Assembly: GCF_021654285.1 (NCBI RefSeq)
Contig: NZ_JAKFZS010000031.1
Location: 1 to 64,000 of the forward strand
DNA from: Pseudoalteromonas luteoviolacea
GTDB lineage: Bacteria; Pseudomonadota; Gammaproteobacteria; Enterobacterales; Alteromonadaceae
Reading direction: 5' to 3'
DNA: 64,000 nucleotides
Shown here: one piece after another, positions 8,213-17,147 of the stretch
How positions within the stretch are numbered: the first letter of the stretch is position 1
Layout: the number at the start of each line of letters is the position of its first letter
Program-made: the position numbers and the translations under genes
Notes under the pieces: generated by a model
The model's database searches: none
What the model saw: the letters and a program-made list of their open reading frames with translations, nothing else
Told to the model about the DNA's origin: nothing

Positions 8213-8806
8213 TTGAGTATTCATGAGCAAAGTGAATTGTGGTCAGTGACGTTTGAAGGTGAAGATCACTCTTCAGATGAGTTCATATCCAAAAGTTTTG
8301 AAAGCTGTACTTTTATCGGCTGTAACTTTTCAGAAGCCAGCTTTCGCAGCTGTAAATTTGTAGATTGCGAGTTTATAAAGTGCAATTTAAGTTTGACTAA
8401 AATTCACTACAGCGAATTTTCGGACGTCATCTTTCGTGATTCTAAAGTGATTGGCATTGATTGGACCAAAGCCGCTTGGCCAAGATTAATGCTTAGTGCA
8501 CCTATCAAGTTTTACGATTGCATGTTAAACGACAGCTCTTTTTACGGCTTACACTTACAAGGTTTTGCACTAGAGCGATGTATCGTGCGTGGTGTCGATT
8601 TTAGAGATGGTGACTTTGCCAGAGCTAGCTTTAGAGATAGTGAGCTATCTGGGTCTATGTTTTCGAGCACTAACCTGTCGGCTGCTGATTTTTCCAACGC
8701 GACGGGGTTTGATATTGATATATTTAGCAATACTATTAATAAAGCGAAGTTTGATCGCTTTGAGGCAACGAGGCTACTGAATTGTTTGGAAGTAGAGTTA
8801 GTATGA
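8213..8806 (+). CDS. Pentapeptide-repeat protein
   Basis: A 197-residue protein starting at a TTG placed 4 bases after AAGGAAG; the nearby ATG at 8223 is out of frame. It consists largely of A(D/N)LXX/F-type pentapeptide repeats in two blocks, about residues 28-72 (CTFIGCNFSEASFRSCKF) and 110-165 (VDFRDGDFARASFRDSEL), separated by a conserved break (IDWTKAAWPRL). Such proteins fold as right-handed quadrilateral beta-helices. Some, such as Qnr, protect gyrase, but this one lacks the Qnr loop pattern I know and is more like general gammaproteobacterial members of unknown role. No signal peptide, so probably cytoplasmic. Confidence 0.85.
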   Translation: MSIHEQSELWSVTFEGEDHSSDEFISKSFESCTFIGCNFSEASFRSCKFVDCEFIKCNLSLTKIHYSEFSDVIFRDSKVIGIDWTKAAWPRLMLSAPIKFYDCMLNDSSFYGLHLQGFALERCIVRGVDFRDGDFARASFRDSELSGSMFSSTNLSAADFSNATGFDIDIFSNTINKAKFDRFEATRLLNCLEVELV

Positions 8807-9149
8807 GATGAAATACAATATACTTTAACTTGTATTTAAATTTGTTTTATATAACTTTAAATATGTTTTTTGATAACTTAGCTTTAGTTTTAAACTAGGC
8901 AGTAATTTTAGAATTCTAGCCTCACTATATGTACGTTTTTAATTTTCAAATTTTCCTGTATAATTTCGCACCGGTTGAGTGGGGCTTTATTGTCACTTGT
9001 AGTGAATAAGTTCATCCAAACCACTCATAGCATATCTAACTATCTAAAGTATAAGGCTAATTGGTAGTTTACTTTCACAGTGTTCTATAACGCACTAATC
9101 AGTTCGAGCACTGACTATTTAGCTCTTAACTAATGGAGAAGCACCATAA
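8807..9149. other. AT-rich spacer without a gene
   Basis: About 340 bp, strongly AT-rich. I see no coding frame with codon bias, no clear terminator and no recognisable operator; it presumably contains the promoter of the protease lipoprotein gene. Confidence 0.4.
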
Positions 9150-10334
9150 ATGAGAATATTGGCATTAATGATAGTGTTTGTTGCACTTAGTGGCTGTGAA
9201 GCTACGCGTGTCAACAACGTAAATTCAATAAAAACAAAAGTTAAGCTTAACAATACACTATCATTACCTATTAACGCAGATGTCGCTTTTCATGTAGATC
9301 GCTCTGTACCAGAAGATAAGGTCAATTTTATTGGGCAGTTAGAGAGTGCCGCTGAACTGGTTACACAAGAAATGTTCAGTTCATCAAAAAAGCTAGATAG
9401 TGATGTAAAGTTTGATTACTTAATTAAATTAAAAGCAACAAGTGATTGGGATATCGTCTGGGGTGGTTGGGACTCAGATTTTACAATACAAATTTTTAGT
9501 GCAGATGGCGAACTTATCTTTGATAAAGCATCTATTGCGAAAGCAAGTGGAAGCGGTGGTGTTTATGATTTTAACGCTGTGTTCAACTCATTTGCTAAAG
9601 AAACAAAAACAGCCTTGATTAACTTTGTTAATACAAATGAAGCTCTTTTGATTAACCCTAAAAGGGTTAGTGCGCAGAGCAAGCCAGTAAAGTATTTTTT
9701 CAAAGATGCAGAGCCTGTTATGTCAGGTACTGGTTTTTTTATTAATAATAGAGGTGTCGCCGTTACTGCAGCACATGTTATTGATGAATGTATCTTTTAT
9801 GAAACACAAGAAAAGGGAGTAAAGCGAGAGGTTGAACTGATTGCACAAAGTAATTTGTTAGATCTTGCTGTTATACAAGTTAAAGGCATTGATTCTGCGT
9901 CAGTAACAATTTTGGAAGAGCCGAATGTGACATTGGGCAAGCAAGTGTTCACAACAGGCTTTCCACTGTCAGGAATTTTGTCTGAATATCCATCTATGAC
10001 TATGGGTAATATTAGTTCTTTAGGTGGGTTGAAGGGCGCTAAGGGCTTCTTTCAATTCTCAGCACCTATACAGCCCGGTAATAGTGGCGGTGCAATCTTA
10101 GACTATAAAGGAAATTTGGTCGGCGTTGTATCAAGTAGCCTTAACCAAAGCATTATGCTTAAAAAAAGCGGCACTGTTGCGCAGAATGTTAACTTTGGTG
10201 TTGATGTTGAGCTACTCAAAAAGTTTTTAACAAAGCAAGGCGTTACGTACAATCAAGGTAAAAGCGAAACTCCTTTTGAGCAATCTTCGGCGAATGCCGT
10301 TGAGTCGACTATTCAACTGTTATGCTATAAGTAG
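9150..10334 (+). CDS. Trypsin-like serine protease lipoprotein
   Basis: A 394-residue lipoprotein (lipobox LSGC, Cys16). Residues about 20-180 form an N-terminal domain I do not recognise; residues about 190-370 are a trypsin-like (S1C/DegP-type) protease domain. The triad is visible as His209 in AVTAAHVIDEC, Asp238 in LLDLAVIQV and Ser312 in PGNSGGAILD. No PDZ domain follows, unlike DegP or DegS. It probably acts at the inner face of the outer membrane on periplasmic or surface proteins. The next gene begins 8 bases after its stop and encodes another secreted protein, suggesting a two-gene operon. Confidence 0.87.
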   Translation: MRILALMIVFVALSGCEATRVNNVNSIKTKVKLNNTLSLPINADVAFHVDRSVPEDKVNFIGQLESAAELVTQEMFSSSKKLDSDVKFDYLIKLKATSDWDIVWGGWDSDFTIQIFSADGELIFDKASIAKASGSGGVYDFNAVFNSFAKETKTALINFVNTNEALLINPKRVSAQSKPVKYFFKDAEPVMSGTGFFINNRGVAVTAAHVIDECIFYETQEKGVKREVELIAQSNLLDLAVIQVKGIDSASVTILEEPNVTLGKQVFTTGFPLSGILSEYPSMTMGNISSLGGLKGAKGFFQFSAPIQPGNSGGAILDYKGNLVGVVSSSLNQSIMLKKSGTVAQNVNFGVDVELLKKFLTKQGVTYNQGKSETPFEQSSANAVESTIQLLCYK

Positions 10335-10342
10335 GTAGTAAA

Positions 10343-10954
10343 ATGAAAACTTTTAATTATTCATATGTGCTTTTTAGCTCGATAATCCTGTTTTTCAGTG
10401 AAAGCCTACTTGCTAACTCAGATGGTAACAAAAGCAATCCGCAAGCAGTTGCAGAGTCTGTTTTTACTGGATATAAACATGAAGGTGTAGTTTACCCTCC
10501 TGTGTTATTTGTTACGAATATTGAAGATCGCAGCTTTACTGAAAATTTAGATGGATACAAAGCTTTTTCTAAACTAGACAAAGAAGCGGTAGGTTTGCCA
10601 ATTGGCCTTAGGGTATTAAAACTTCACAGAACAAAGCAAGACGCCACTCAGTTTTCATCTCTAATGCTGTCTGCATCTACTCTTGGGATTATTCCTGTTG
10701 TATCAAATACAGAGTTTAAAGTTCGTTATGATATCTTTGTTCAAGGCAAGTCAATTGCACACTTTGAATACTCTATGGACTCAACGGATGTCGGAAATAT
10801 GTGGACTCAAGCATATAACAAAAGAGAGACAAAACCCTCGGAAGTTCAGTTTTTAGCAGATACAATTCCCGCATTTTTAAATGAGTTGAGTCAGTCTAAA
10901 GAAGCAAAATCAGCATTTGCTGAATACGAAGAGTATTTTGGCGACTTACAGTAA
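10343..10954 (+). CDS. Secreted protein of unknown function, partner of the protease lipoprotein
   Basis: A 203-residue protein with a signal peptide (MKTFNYSYVLFSSIILFFSE, cleavage near LLANS). No family recognised. The middle contains a hydrophobic stretch around SLMLSASTLGIIPVVS, and the whole reads as a soluble periplasmic or envelope-associated domain. It starts 8 bases after the protease stop codon and is probably co-translated. A functional link to the protease, as substrate, chaperone or inhibitor, is only inferred from operon position. Confidence 0.75.
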   Translation: MKTFNYSYVLFSSIILFFSESLLANSDGNKSNPQAVAESVFTGYKHEGVVYPPVLFVTNIEDRSFTENLDGYKAFSKLDKEAVGLPIGLRVLKLHRTKQDATQFSSLMLSASTLGIIPVVSNTEFKVRYDIFVQGKSIAHFEYSMDSTDVGNMWTQAYNKRETKPSEVQFLADTIPAFLNELSQSKEAKSAFAEYEEYFGDLQ

Positions 10955-11277
10955 AGCTTTGTAATTAAGTTTGGCGGTCAGTTCTAAACTTGACCGCTTA
11001 TTTACCAAGTTTTAAGTTGAGTTTTTATATTCAGTTTTTATTTTGGCGATTAAGTATTAAACCTTCATTTAAATAACTCATAAATTTACATATTTAAAAT
11101 GTCTAACTTCGTAGATTGAACGCGAATGTAAAAGTAGTTTGGTTGATTTTTGGACGTTTGAGGTTGGTTTGGCTGTGATTTGATATTAAACCTCTATCTA
11201 AACACTTATAATATCTACTTTTAAATCGCCTTACATCGCTAATTAAATGTAACGACTTATGACAGAAATAGAGCGCA
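10955..11277. other. Spacer with hairpin and imperfect direct repeats
   Basis: About 320 bp. It starts with the terminator-like hairpin at 10974-10997. Beyond it two related segments, TATTAAACCT at 11055 and again at 11184, head an imperfect direct repeat of about 20 bases. A related motif, CGATTAAGTATACCT, occurs at 11909 in front of the second lipoprotein paralogue, suggesting that promoter sequence was duplicated with the genes. Confidence 0.45.
10974..10997 (+). terminator. Hairpin after the protease operon
   Basis: GCGGTCA (10974-10980) pairs perfectly with TGACCGC (10991-10997) across a 10-base loop, followed by TTATTT. The T-run is interrupted, so it is a probable rather than certain intrinsic terminator. 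Confidence 0.55.
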
Positions 11278-11883
11278 ATGAAAGTCAAACAATTTACAAT
11301 TATTTTAATCGCATTTTTATTCCTTAGTGGCTGTGGCATGACCGAAGATTTAATGAAAGCGCGATACACGCTTAATAAGGCCCGTCACTCAGTACAAGTG
11401 GCTGGCGACCATCCTGCCCTTAATGAACACCGCCTTAAAAACTCTGCAGAAATTTGTTTAAGAGAAAATGATAAGCAGTGTTTAGCTCTTGCGTATGAAC
11501 TTTATGGCCATTTATATCGCTCCAATATAATCAGGGCTGAACAGAAGCACTACGAAGAAAAAGGATTCGTAGAGCCGAATGTTACGTTTGAAAATAGGTT
11601 TGAGCATTCTGCTAAACATTTTGAAAAAGCCATTAGCTTTTGGGACCATGCTAAAGATCACAAAGAAATATCAGCTCTTTATATCCAGCTATCATTGAGT
11701 CATCACTTAATAGACGATACAGAAAAAGAGTGTCTAGCTTTAGAGAAAAGTTTAGAGTATCACTTTCAAGCGTACCCAGAAGACAACATGCCTGCTGATG
11801 AAATTCCAATGAATTTTGAACGTTTCAGTGACTATATTTTGCAGCTCCAGAGTCAAGCAGGGTGTGCAAGTAAACCAGAATAA
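11278..11883 (+). CDS. Lipoprotein of a tandem paralogue pair (first copy)
   Basis: A 201-residue lipoprotein with lipobox LSGC near residue 19. The mature part is mainly alpha-helical with TPR-like helices: a CLREN-type helix (about 60), CLALAYELYGHLYRS, a conserved VTFENRFEHSAKHFEKAISF block and a C-terminal KECLALEKSLEYHFQAYP block ending in AGC. The same blocks recur in the next gene, which also encodes 201 residues after start correction, so they are tandem duplicates. Function unknown; such proteins often act as envelope scaffolds. Confidence 0.78.
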   Translation: MKVKQFTIILIAFLFLSGCGMTEDLMKARYTLNKARHSVQVAGDHPALNEHRLKNSAEICLRENDKQCLALAYELYGHLYRSNIIRAEQKHYEEKGFVEPNVTFENRFEHSAKHFEKAISFWDHAKDHKEISALYIQLSLSHHLIDDTEKECLALEKSLEYHFQAYPEDNMPADEIPMNFERFSDYILQLQSQAGCASKPE

Positions 11884-11993
11884 AATATCCTCATAGTGCT
11901 TAATCACTCGATTAAGTATACCTTGATGGGCGGCTTTTCATTTTTTACTATCCGATAGTAATGTCGATTTTTAAGATCAGTTTCAGTGAGTTT

Positions 11994-12599
11994 ATGAATA
12001 TAAAAAGTACTATGTTGGCGGTTGGTGCGACCTTTGTTTTAACCGGGTGTGAAGTGACATATAAGCAAGAAGATGCAGATAGGGACTTTAATAAAGCAGT
12101 CAGATTTTTAAAGCAAAATAAAGCGCCTAAAGGGGTAGATAATCTGCTGAGTAATGTGCTGGAGTTTTGTAATGAAACTAAAAACCCAAAATGTTTGGTG
12201 TACACTCATTTGTATTATGGTGACTTTTATCTTTCATCTATGCTGACTAATCATAAAGGTACGTTTAACGTTTTTGGGTTTGCAGAAGCAGGTGTGACAT
12301 ATGAAAACAGGCACCAGCAAGGGGTTGCGCACTATTTAAAGGCGATCAGCTTTGTCGACCCAGATAATGATGAAGCATTTATAGCGAGTTTATATGAGAG
12401 ACTTTCATTAGGTTATCGTACTACTGGTGAGCAGGAAAAAGAGTGTGAGGCATTGCAAAATGCGTTGTCATTTCAAGCTAAAGCTTATCCAGATGGGGAT
12501 GAGCCCATAGAGCATTTCTCTGTAAATGTTAAATACTTCAGTGAGTATATCGCTTTTAAACAAAAGCGTGCTGGCTGTACTCAGTTCGAAATAAAGTAG
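11994..12599 (+). CDS. Lipoprotein of a tandem paralogue pair (second copy)
   Basis: I take the ATG at 11994 rather than the in-frame ATG at 11961, because it places the lipoprotein signal (MNIKSTMLAVGATFVLTGC) at the N-terminus and gives 201 residues, the same length as the upstream paralogue. Shared blocks include FCNETKNPKCL, LYYGDFYLSS, VTYENRHQQGVAHYLKAISF, KECEALQNALSFQAKAYP and a terminal RAGC. The two proteins have diverged well below half identity, so the duplication is old. Function unknown. Confidence 0.77.
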   Translation: MNIKSTMLAVGATFVLTGCEVTYKQEDADRDFNKAVRFLKQNKAPKGVDNLLSNVLEFCNETKNPKCLVYTHLYYGDFYLSSMLTNHKGTFNVFGFAEAGVTYENRHQQGVAHYLKAISFVDPDNDEAFIASLYERLSLGYRTTGEQEKECEALQNALSFQAKAYPDGDEPIEHFSVNVKYFSEYIAFKQKRAGCTQFEIK

Positions 12600-12804
12600 T
12601 GTAATGTGTGCTGTTAAATTGAATTTATGTTAATTTAACATAATGTATAAGCTGGTTCGCTTTTTTCTGTATCGTGACAGGGGTATTTAGAGGGTAGTCA
12701 GGGTTTAAAGTTGATCTATGTGTTTTAAGCACATTGAGAAAGGCGCTTAGTTTATGTACTCGTTTATCTTGTATGTTTCTCGGCCAATTACACTTTCTGC
12801 TCAG

Positions 12805-12833
12805 TTAAAAAAGGCCAACATAAGTTGGCCTTA
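12805..12833 (-). terminator. Intrinsic terminator of the Oar-like receptor gene
   Basis: AAGGCCAAC (12811-12819) pairs with GTTGGCCTT (12824-12832). Read on the minus strand the stem is followed by a run of T (AAAAAA on the plus strand at 12807-12812), a standard intrinsic terminator just past the stop codon of the receptor. Confidence 0.85.
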
Positions 12834-12855
12834 GAATTACTAAATAGTCACGCTA

Positions 12856-15800
12856 TTAGAAAGAGTAGCGGATACCAATTTTAGCCTGCCATGCAGATGC
12901 ACCTTTGGTGATCTGAGAGTAGTTACGAACATCGGCACCTTGGTAACGCGGCTCGATAACGAGTTTACCATCCTCTAAACCACCAAAATCATATAGTTTT
13001 TGGTCGCTGTAACCAAGTCTCTTCTCAACACCCCAGTCGCTGTTAAGTAGATTAGCGAAGTTTTCAATCATGAAGTAAACTTCACCTTTGTGCTCTTTGT
13101 AGATACCAGGAATTTCTTGAGTAAAGCTCACATCCATCGTTGTAACCCAAGGCTGAGTGCCTGTATTACGGTCAAGTAATTGGCCGCGCTCGGAAATCCC
13201 CGCTCTGTTTAGAAGCTTTTCTAAGTCTTTCCATTTTAACGTCGATTTTTCCCAATCAACTTTATTATCGTTTTCACCAGTCGGAATGTAAGCAAGGTAA
13301 GCTGATGTTCTGTCTAGACCACGTGTATCACCAAAGTCACCATCGTTGTATGAGCCCATCGTATAGCTAAATGGACGACCAGAACGGCGTTCGAAGAACA
13401 TGTTGAACTTAGATGCATAACCTTCGAAGAACTCAGTCTGGTAACGTAAGTTAAGCTTAAAGCTGTGCTCAACTTCGTAGTGACCACGACCAACTAAGTC
13501 AACATTACGGCTGTGTGTTGTTGCATGTTTGTAGTTACCGTCAGCTTGTGATGCACTGCCTGGCGAGATGTCTTCAACATCTTGATGTGTATAGCTTGCA
13601 GACACGTATAGGCCGTTATCGAATTCTTTTGCGATTGCTGTCGAAATGATAATTGAACGTGCGTCTAAGTCAGAATTCGTCATCATGATGTCATGATTAT
13701 CTGTAAGACCAGATTCTTCTGTGTAAATACTTTCATAAATTACACGCCCTGTCGCCGAAAGGTTTGGAGCATCTTCCTTCTGTTTAATAGCCGTATTGTG
13801 CCAAACCGCTTCGTCTTGCTTGTTTTGGTATGCAATTTCAGCAGACCATTTGAAGCCGTCACCTAATAGCTCAGAATCAAATTCATACTCAAAACCAACT
13901 TGTGCACGGATGCTTGAAGGCAGTTTAAAGTTTGGATCAGTGTAAGCTGTATGACCTGCACCTTCTTCCAAAGTAGACTTAATGCCTTCAGGCACACGTG
14001 TGATATCAACTTGCTCAATATTCGCAAAATAAGCGTTGATATCATCTTGCGATGCTTCAACTTGTGTTATGCCGTCTTTTTGGAATGGGTTGTTGAACCA
14101 AACGTTAGGAATACCGCCTTGGAAGCGACCAATACCACCGTTAATGGTTAATGCATCCGTTGCGTAGAACTTAAAGCCAATACGCGGAAGGATGATGTCT
14201 GCGCCATCTAGGTTTTCTTGGTTTGTGTAACCGTATTTTTGCTGGAAATTCTCGTTAAGATTAGGTTTATCATCTGATGATAGACGTTCATAACGAACAC
14301 CAGCAGTAATTTCTAAATCATCAGTCAGGTAGAACTTATCTTCCACATAAAGTGCAAGTTGCTCACGTGTTGCGTCATACGCTAAGTCATTCACATTGTT
14401 TGAATTTGCATTCATGTATGAGAATTGGTAGTCATCCCATCTATTTTGGTATAGCTTTTTGCTTTCAAAATCATCTAGGCTACCAAACTTCCATGTTCCC
14501 ATCGAATTTTGGGCAAATAGGTTGTATAGACGCTTACTTTCTAGTTGCGCACCAAAATTGATCTCATGGTCACCCATTAGGTAAGTTGCATCGAAAGTGA
14601 ATGCGTAAGTCTCTGTTTCAGAAACGTTGCTGTGACGTACATCGTCACGACCGAACTGAATAGACTCACCACGGTCGCTATTATTTAGATAGACTTGAAT
14701 TTGACCTAAATCAGAATTTGTTAAGCTGTCATTTGAAACATCTTTGTAAGCAAAGCCAATTTCAGTGGAGAAGTCATCAGACCAATCAGAGTATAGTTTT
14801 GTCGCAAAGTTGTTGAATTTAGTCACGTATTGGTAACGGCTAGATGCCATCGTGATGGTGTTGCCACCGGTTGCGAAGCCTTTATCGCTCTCTTCATCTT
14901 GCCACTGGTAAGTAAAGTCTGCGCGGTGAAGGTCACTGATGTTCCAGCTCAGTTTTACTAGCAGGCTGTCACTAGTATTTTCTGGATTGCCACCAAGCTC
15001 ATCTTGTAAACCGTATGTATTACTTAGGATGCTATTGAATCGGTCGTAATCCTGCTTAGAAATATCAAATTCGTGTGATGTGCCAGAGCCATCAAAGCCA
15101 TAATCCATTTCTCTCTCTTGTTTCCAAGAGTTGTAGTTCACGAAGAAAAATAGTTCATCTTTGATGATAGCGCCACCGGTGCTAAAGCCCATTCTTGCTT
15201 CAGTTTCAATTGGATCTGTGCTTGCAACTTCAAACGTTTTGTGGCCATCTTTATCGAGAACGTGGTCGCCTGCTCTGTACTCTTCGCCAGTCTCCGGATC
15301 AACGCCATCTTTTGTGTGTTTAGCTTCTGAAATGTTATCTACTTTACCAGCAAGGCTAGGTGTACTTGTCTCGTAAAAACCTGAGAACGTAAACTCGTTA
15401 GAACCTGACTTAGTTACGGCATTGATAGTACCGCCGCCAAAGTTACCTTTTTTCGCAGAGAATGGTGAGCTGTCTACAGAGATTTGCTCAATTGCATCTA
15501 GTGCTACTGGTGGTTGAGCTGTTGGGTAACCACCAAAGTTAAGACCGAAGTCATCGTTTTGGCCGATACCGTCTACAGTTAAACCGTTTGTTCTTGGATT
15601 ATTACCAGCAATGGTTAATTCACCGTTACCGTTAATGCTTGCAAGTGGGTTAAGACGTGCAACGTCTTTGATATCGTTGTTAAAGCTAGGTACATTGTTA
15701 ATGGTGTCTTCACCAAATACGCTGCTTGAACCTCCAGCTTGTTGTACTAGTTTATAACCGCTTACTTGAATTTTTTCAATTGCTTGTAATGGCTCTAGCT

Positions 15801-16131
15801 GTTTTGTAATACGGTGTGTGTCACCTAGCTGAAGTGAAATGTTGTTTAGCTCTGCGTCAGAGTATTTATCAGAGTCAATCACAACGCGGTAAGGACCGCC
15901 AACGCGAAGACCTTTTGCGATGAATGCACCAGAGTCATTAGTCGTAAATGTATTTACTGTGCCTGTTGGCTCGTGAATAACCGTAACTTTAACGTTAGCG
16001 GCAGCATCGCCAGCCGGAGTCGTGATTTTACCACGCATTGCTGATGAAGTGTCAGATGCAAATGCACTTGCTGACACACCAATAGCAAGTGCTAAGGCGC
16101 CGGCCACTTTTGATAAGCGAACGTTTCTCAT
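12856..16131 (-). CDS. Oar-like TonB-dependent receptor with carboxypeptidase-regulatory-like domain
   Basis: The start chosen is the ATG at 16131 (1091 residues), preceded by CGGGAA and giving a signal peptide (MRNVRLSKVAGALALAIGVS then ASAFA); an in-frame ATG at 16164 would place a charged tail before it. Residues about 27-115 form a beta-sandwich carboxypeptidase-regulatory-like domain (RGKITTPAGDAAANVKVTV), then a plug (about 125-250, with NPRTNGLTVDGIGQND) and a large beta-barrel ending in IGIRYSF. This is the Oar/CarboxypepD-reg group, common in marine proteolytic bacteria and thought to import peptides. The neighbouring subtilisin and S9 peptidase genes fit that role (inference). Confidence 0.92.
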   Translation of the reverse strand: MRNVRLSKVAGALALAIGVSASAFASDTSSAMRGKITTPAGDAAANVKVTVIHEPTGTVNTFTTNDSGAFIAKGLRVGGPYRVVIDSDKYSDAELNNISLQLGDTHRITKQLEPLQAIEKIQVSGYKLVQQAGGSSSVFGEDTINNVPSFNNDIKDVARLNPLASINGNGELTIAGNNPRTNGLTVDGIGQNDDFGLNFGGYPTAQPPVALDAIEQISVDSSPFSAKKGNFGGGTINAVTKSGSNEFTFSGFYETSTPSLAGKVDNISEAKHTKDGVDPETGEEYRAGDHVLDKDGHKTFEVASTDPIETEARMGFSTGGAIIKDELFFFVNYNSWKQEREMDYGFDGSGTSHEFDISKQDYDRFNSILSNTYGLQDELGGNPENTSDSLLVKLSWNISDLHRADFTYQWQDEESDKGFATGGNTITMASSRYQYVTKFNNFATKLYSDWSDDFSTEIGFAYKDVSNDSLTNSDLGQIQVYLNNSDRGESIQFGRDDVRHSNVSETETYAFTFDATYLMGDHEINFGAQLESKRLYNLFAQNSMGTWKFGSLDDFESKKLYQNRWDDYQFSYMNANSNNVNDLAYDATREQLALYVEDKFYLTDDLEITAGVRYERLSSDDKPNLNENFQQKYGYTNQENLDGADIILPRIGFKFYATDALTINGGIGRFQGGIPNVWFNNPFQKDGITQVEASQDDINAYFANIEQVDITRVPEGIKSTLEEGAGHTAYTDPNFKLPSSIRAQVGFEYEFDSELLGDGFKWSAEIAYQNKQDEAVWHNTAIKQKEDAPNLSATGRVIYESIYTEESGLTDNHDIMMTNSDLDARSIIISTAIAKEFDNGLYVSASYTHQDVEDISPGSASQADGNYKHATTHSRNVDLVGRGHYEVEHSFKLNLRYQTEFFEGYASKFNMFFERRSGRPFSYTMGSYNDGDFGDTRGLDRTSAYLAYIPTGENDNKVDWEKSTLKWKDLEKLLNRAGISERGQLLDRNTGTQPWVTTMDVSFTQEIPGIYKEHKGEVYFMIENFANLLNSDWGVEKRLGYSDQKLYDFGGLEDGKLVIEPRYQGADVRNYSQITKGASAWQAKIGIRYSF

Positions 16132-17147
16132 TGTGTTGTTTCCCGTGTGTTTAGGTTGTTTCAATCTTAAATTAAAATATCTAACTATCTGACTTTAAAA
16201 GTTAAGTTCAGTAATTAGTCAAAAACTGTTTCATCCGCGCTATTTTTTCAAACCATAATCAAGTGAGCTTCCAAAAGGAGGCTTACTCAGTAATGAAGTT
16301 GGTATGAGAATTAATAGATAGGAATTACTGCTTATTATTTATAATTATTACCAAAGAGTGTTTGACCACGAAGATTACAAATAAGAATACGAAACTGAGC
16401 AGTCATCCAAAATGCGCGAGGCACTTTGAAAACAGTCGCTGTTTTAGTTTGTAATAACAAAATGTTTCGAGTTAACACGTTCTACTCTTTCTAGTCATCT
16501 ATAAAGGTCTTGCCATTGTTATTGAATCAATAAATTTTGATTTACCGGACATTCATCCTGTGTATTCAATTCAATGTACTTTAAAGTCCGCCTCCCTTCA
16601 TTTAAGTCAACTCGTAAAACGGCAGTTTTCGTTTACTTAAACACAAGAGAAAACCTTACACCCTTTGGTTTTGTGCAATTATGGGCGCGCATTATACCTC
16701 AAGGTTGATTAAGTTATCAAAGAACTTATTGCAAAAAAGAATAAAAAATACACATGTTTTACTTATATTTTTTAGTTGTTAATTTGATATTTTTGTGGGT
16801 TACTGTCTAAATGCACAGTAATTTGTTTGAAGTGTGTTCAACCTGATAGATGTTAATAATATTTTCTTATATGTTTGTATATTATGATAATTGTATTTAT
16901 AAGTGTTCTAAGATTGAACATGATAAGCTTGGTTATGGACTCAAAATTACTAGCTTATCTATACAAATTTAATAAAGGAATAATTTAGTGTCTATTTGTT
17001 GAGGTTCTGGATTTTATAAAAGTTAATTTTTGTTTTTGTTATTTTTATATTGTTGTGTTTTTGTCACTTTATGGAAGGTGTGAGTTCAAGGCTAATCGGA
17101 GTTGTTTAATTAACCTTGAACGTAGATTTTAGGTATATTCCAGTTAT
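16132..17147. other. Long spacer upstream of the Oar-like receptor
   Basis: About 1 kb without a convincing gene. It contains the strong minus-strand promoter at 16691-16720, implying a leader of roughly 550 nt before the receptor start. Within that leader, AAAACC and GGTTTT can pair near its 5' end, and a GAGCTTCC/GGAGGCTT hairpin lies at about 16264-16286. I cannot assign a known RNA family. Confidence 0.45.
16691..16720 (-). promoter_or_regulatory. Strong sigma-70 promoter with GC-rich discriminator
   Basis: On the minus strand, TTGATA (16715-16720 complemented) is followed after 18 bases by a perfect TATAAT (16691-16696 complemented) and then GCGCGCCC. The near-consensus hexamers plus a GC-rich discriminator are typical of growth-rate-controlled or stable-RNA promoters. 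Transcription would begin near 16684 and run toward the Oar-like receptor gene. Confidence 0.65.

Noticed and set aside
8213..8806. Qnr-type quinolone-resistance protein
   Set aside because: It is a pentapeptide-repeat protein, but length, loops and the central IDWTKAAWPRL break do not match the Qnr pattern I know.
11210..11277. Inverted Pho-box-like sequence ATGACAG before the first lipoprotein paralogue
   Set aside because: Only one half-site is good, it faces the wrong way, and there is no matching -10.
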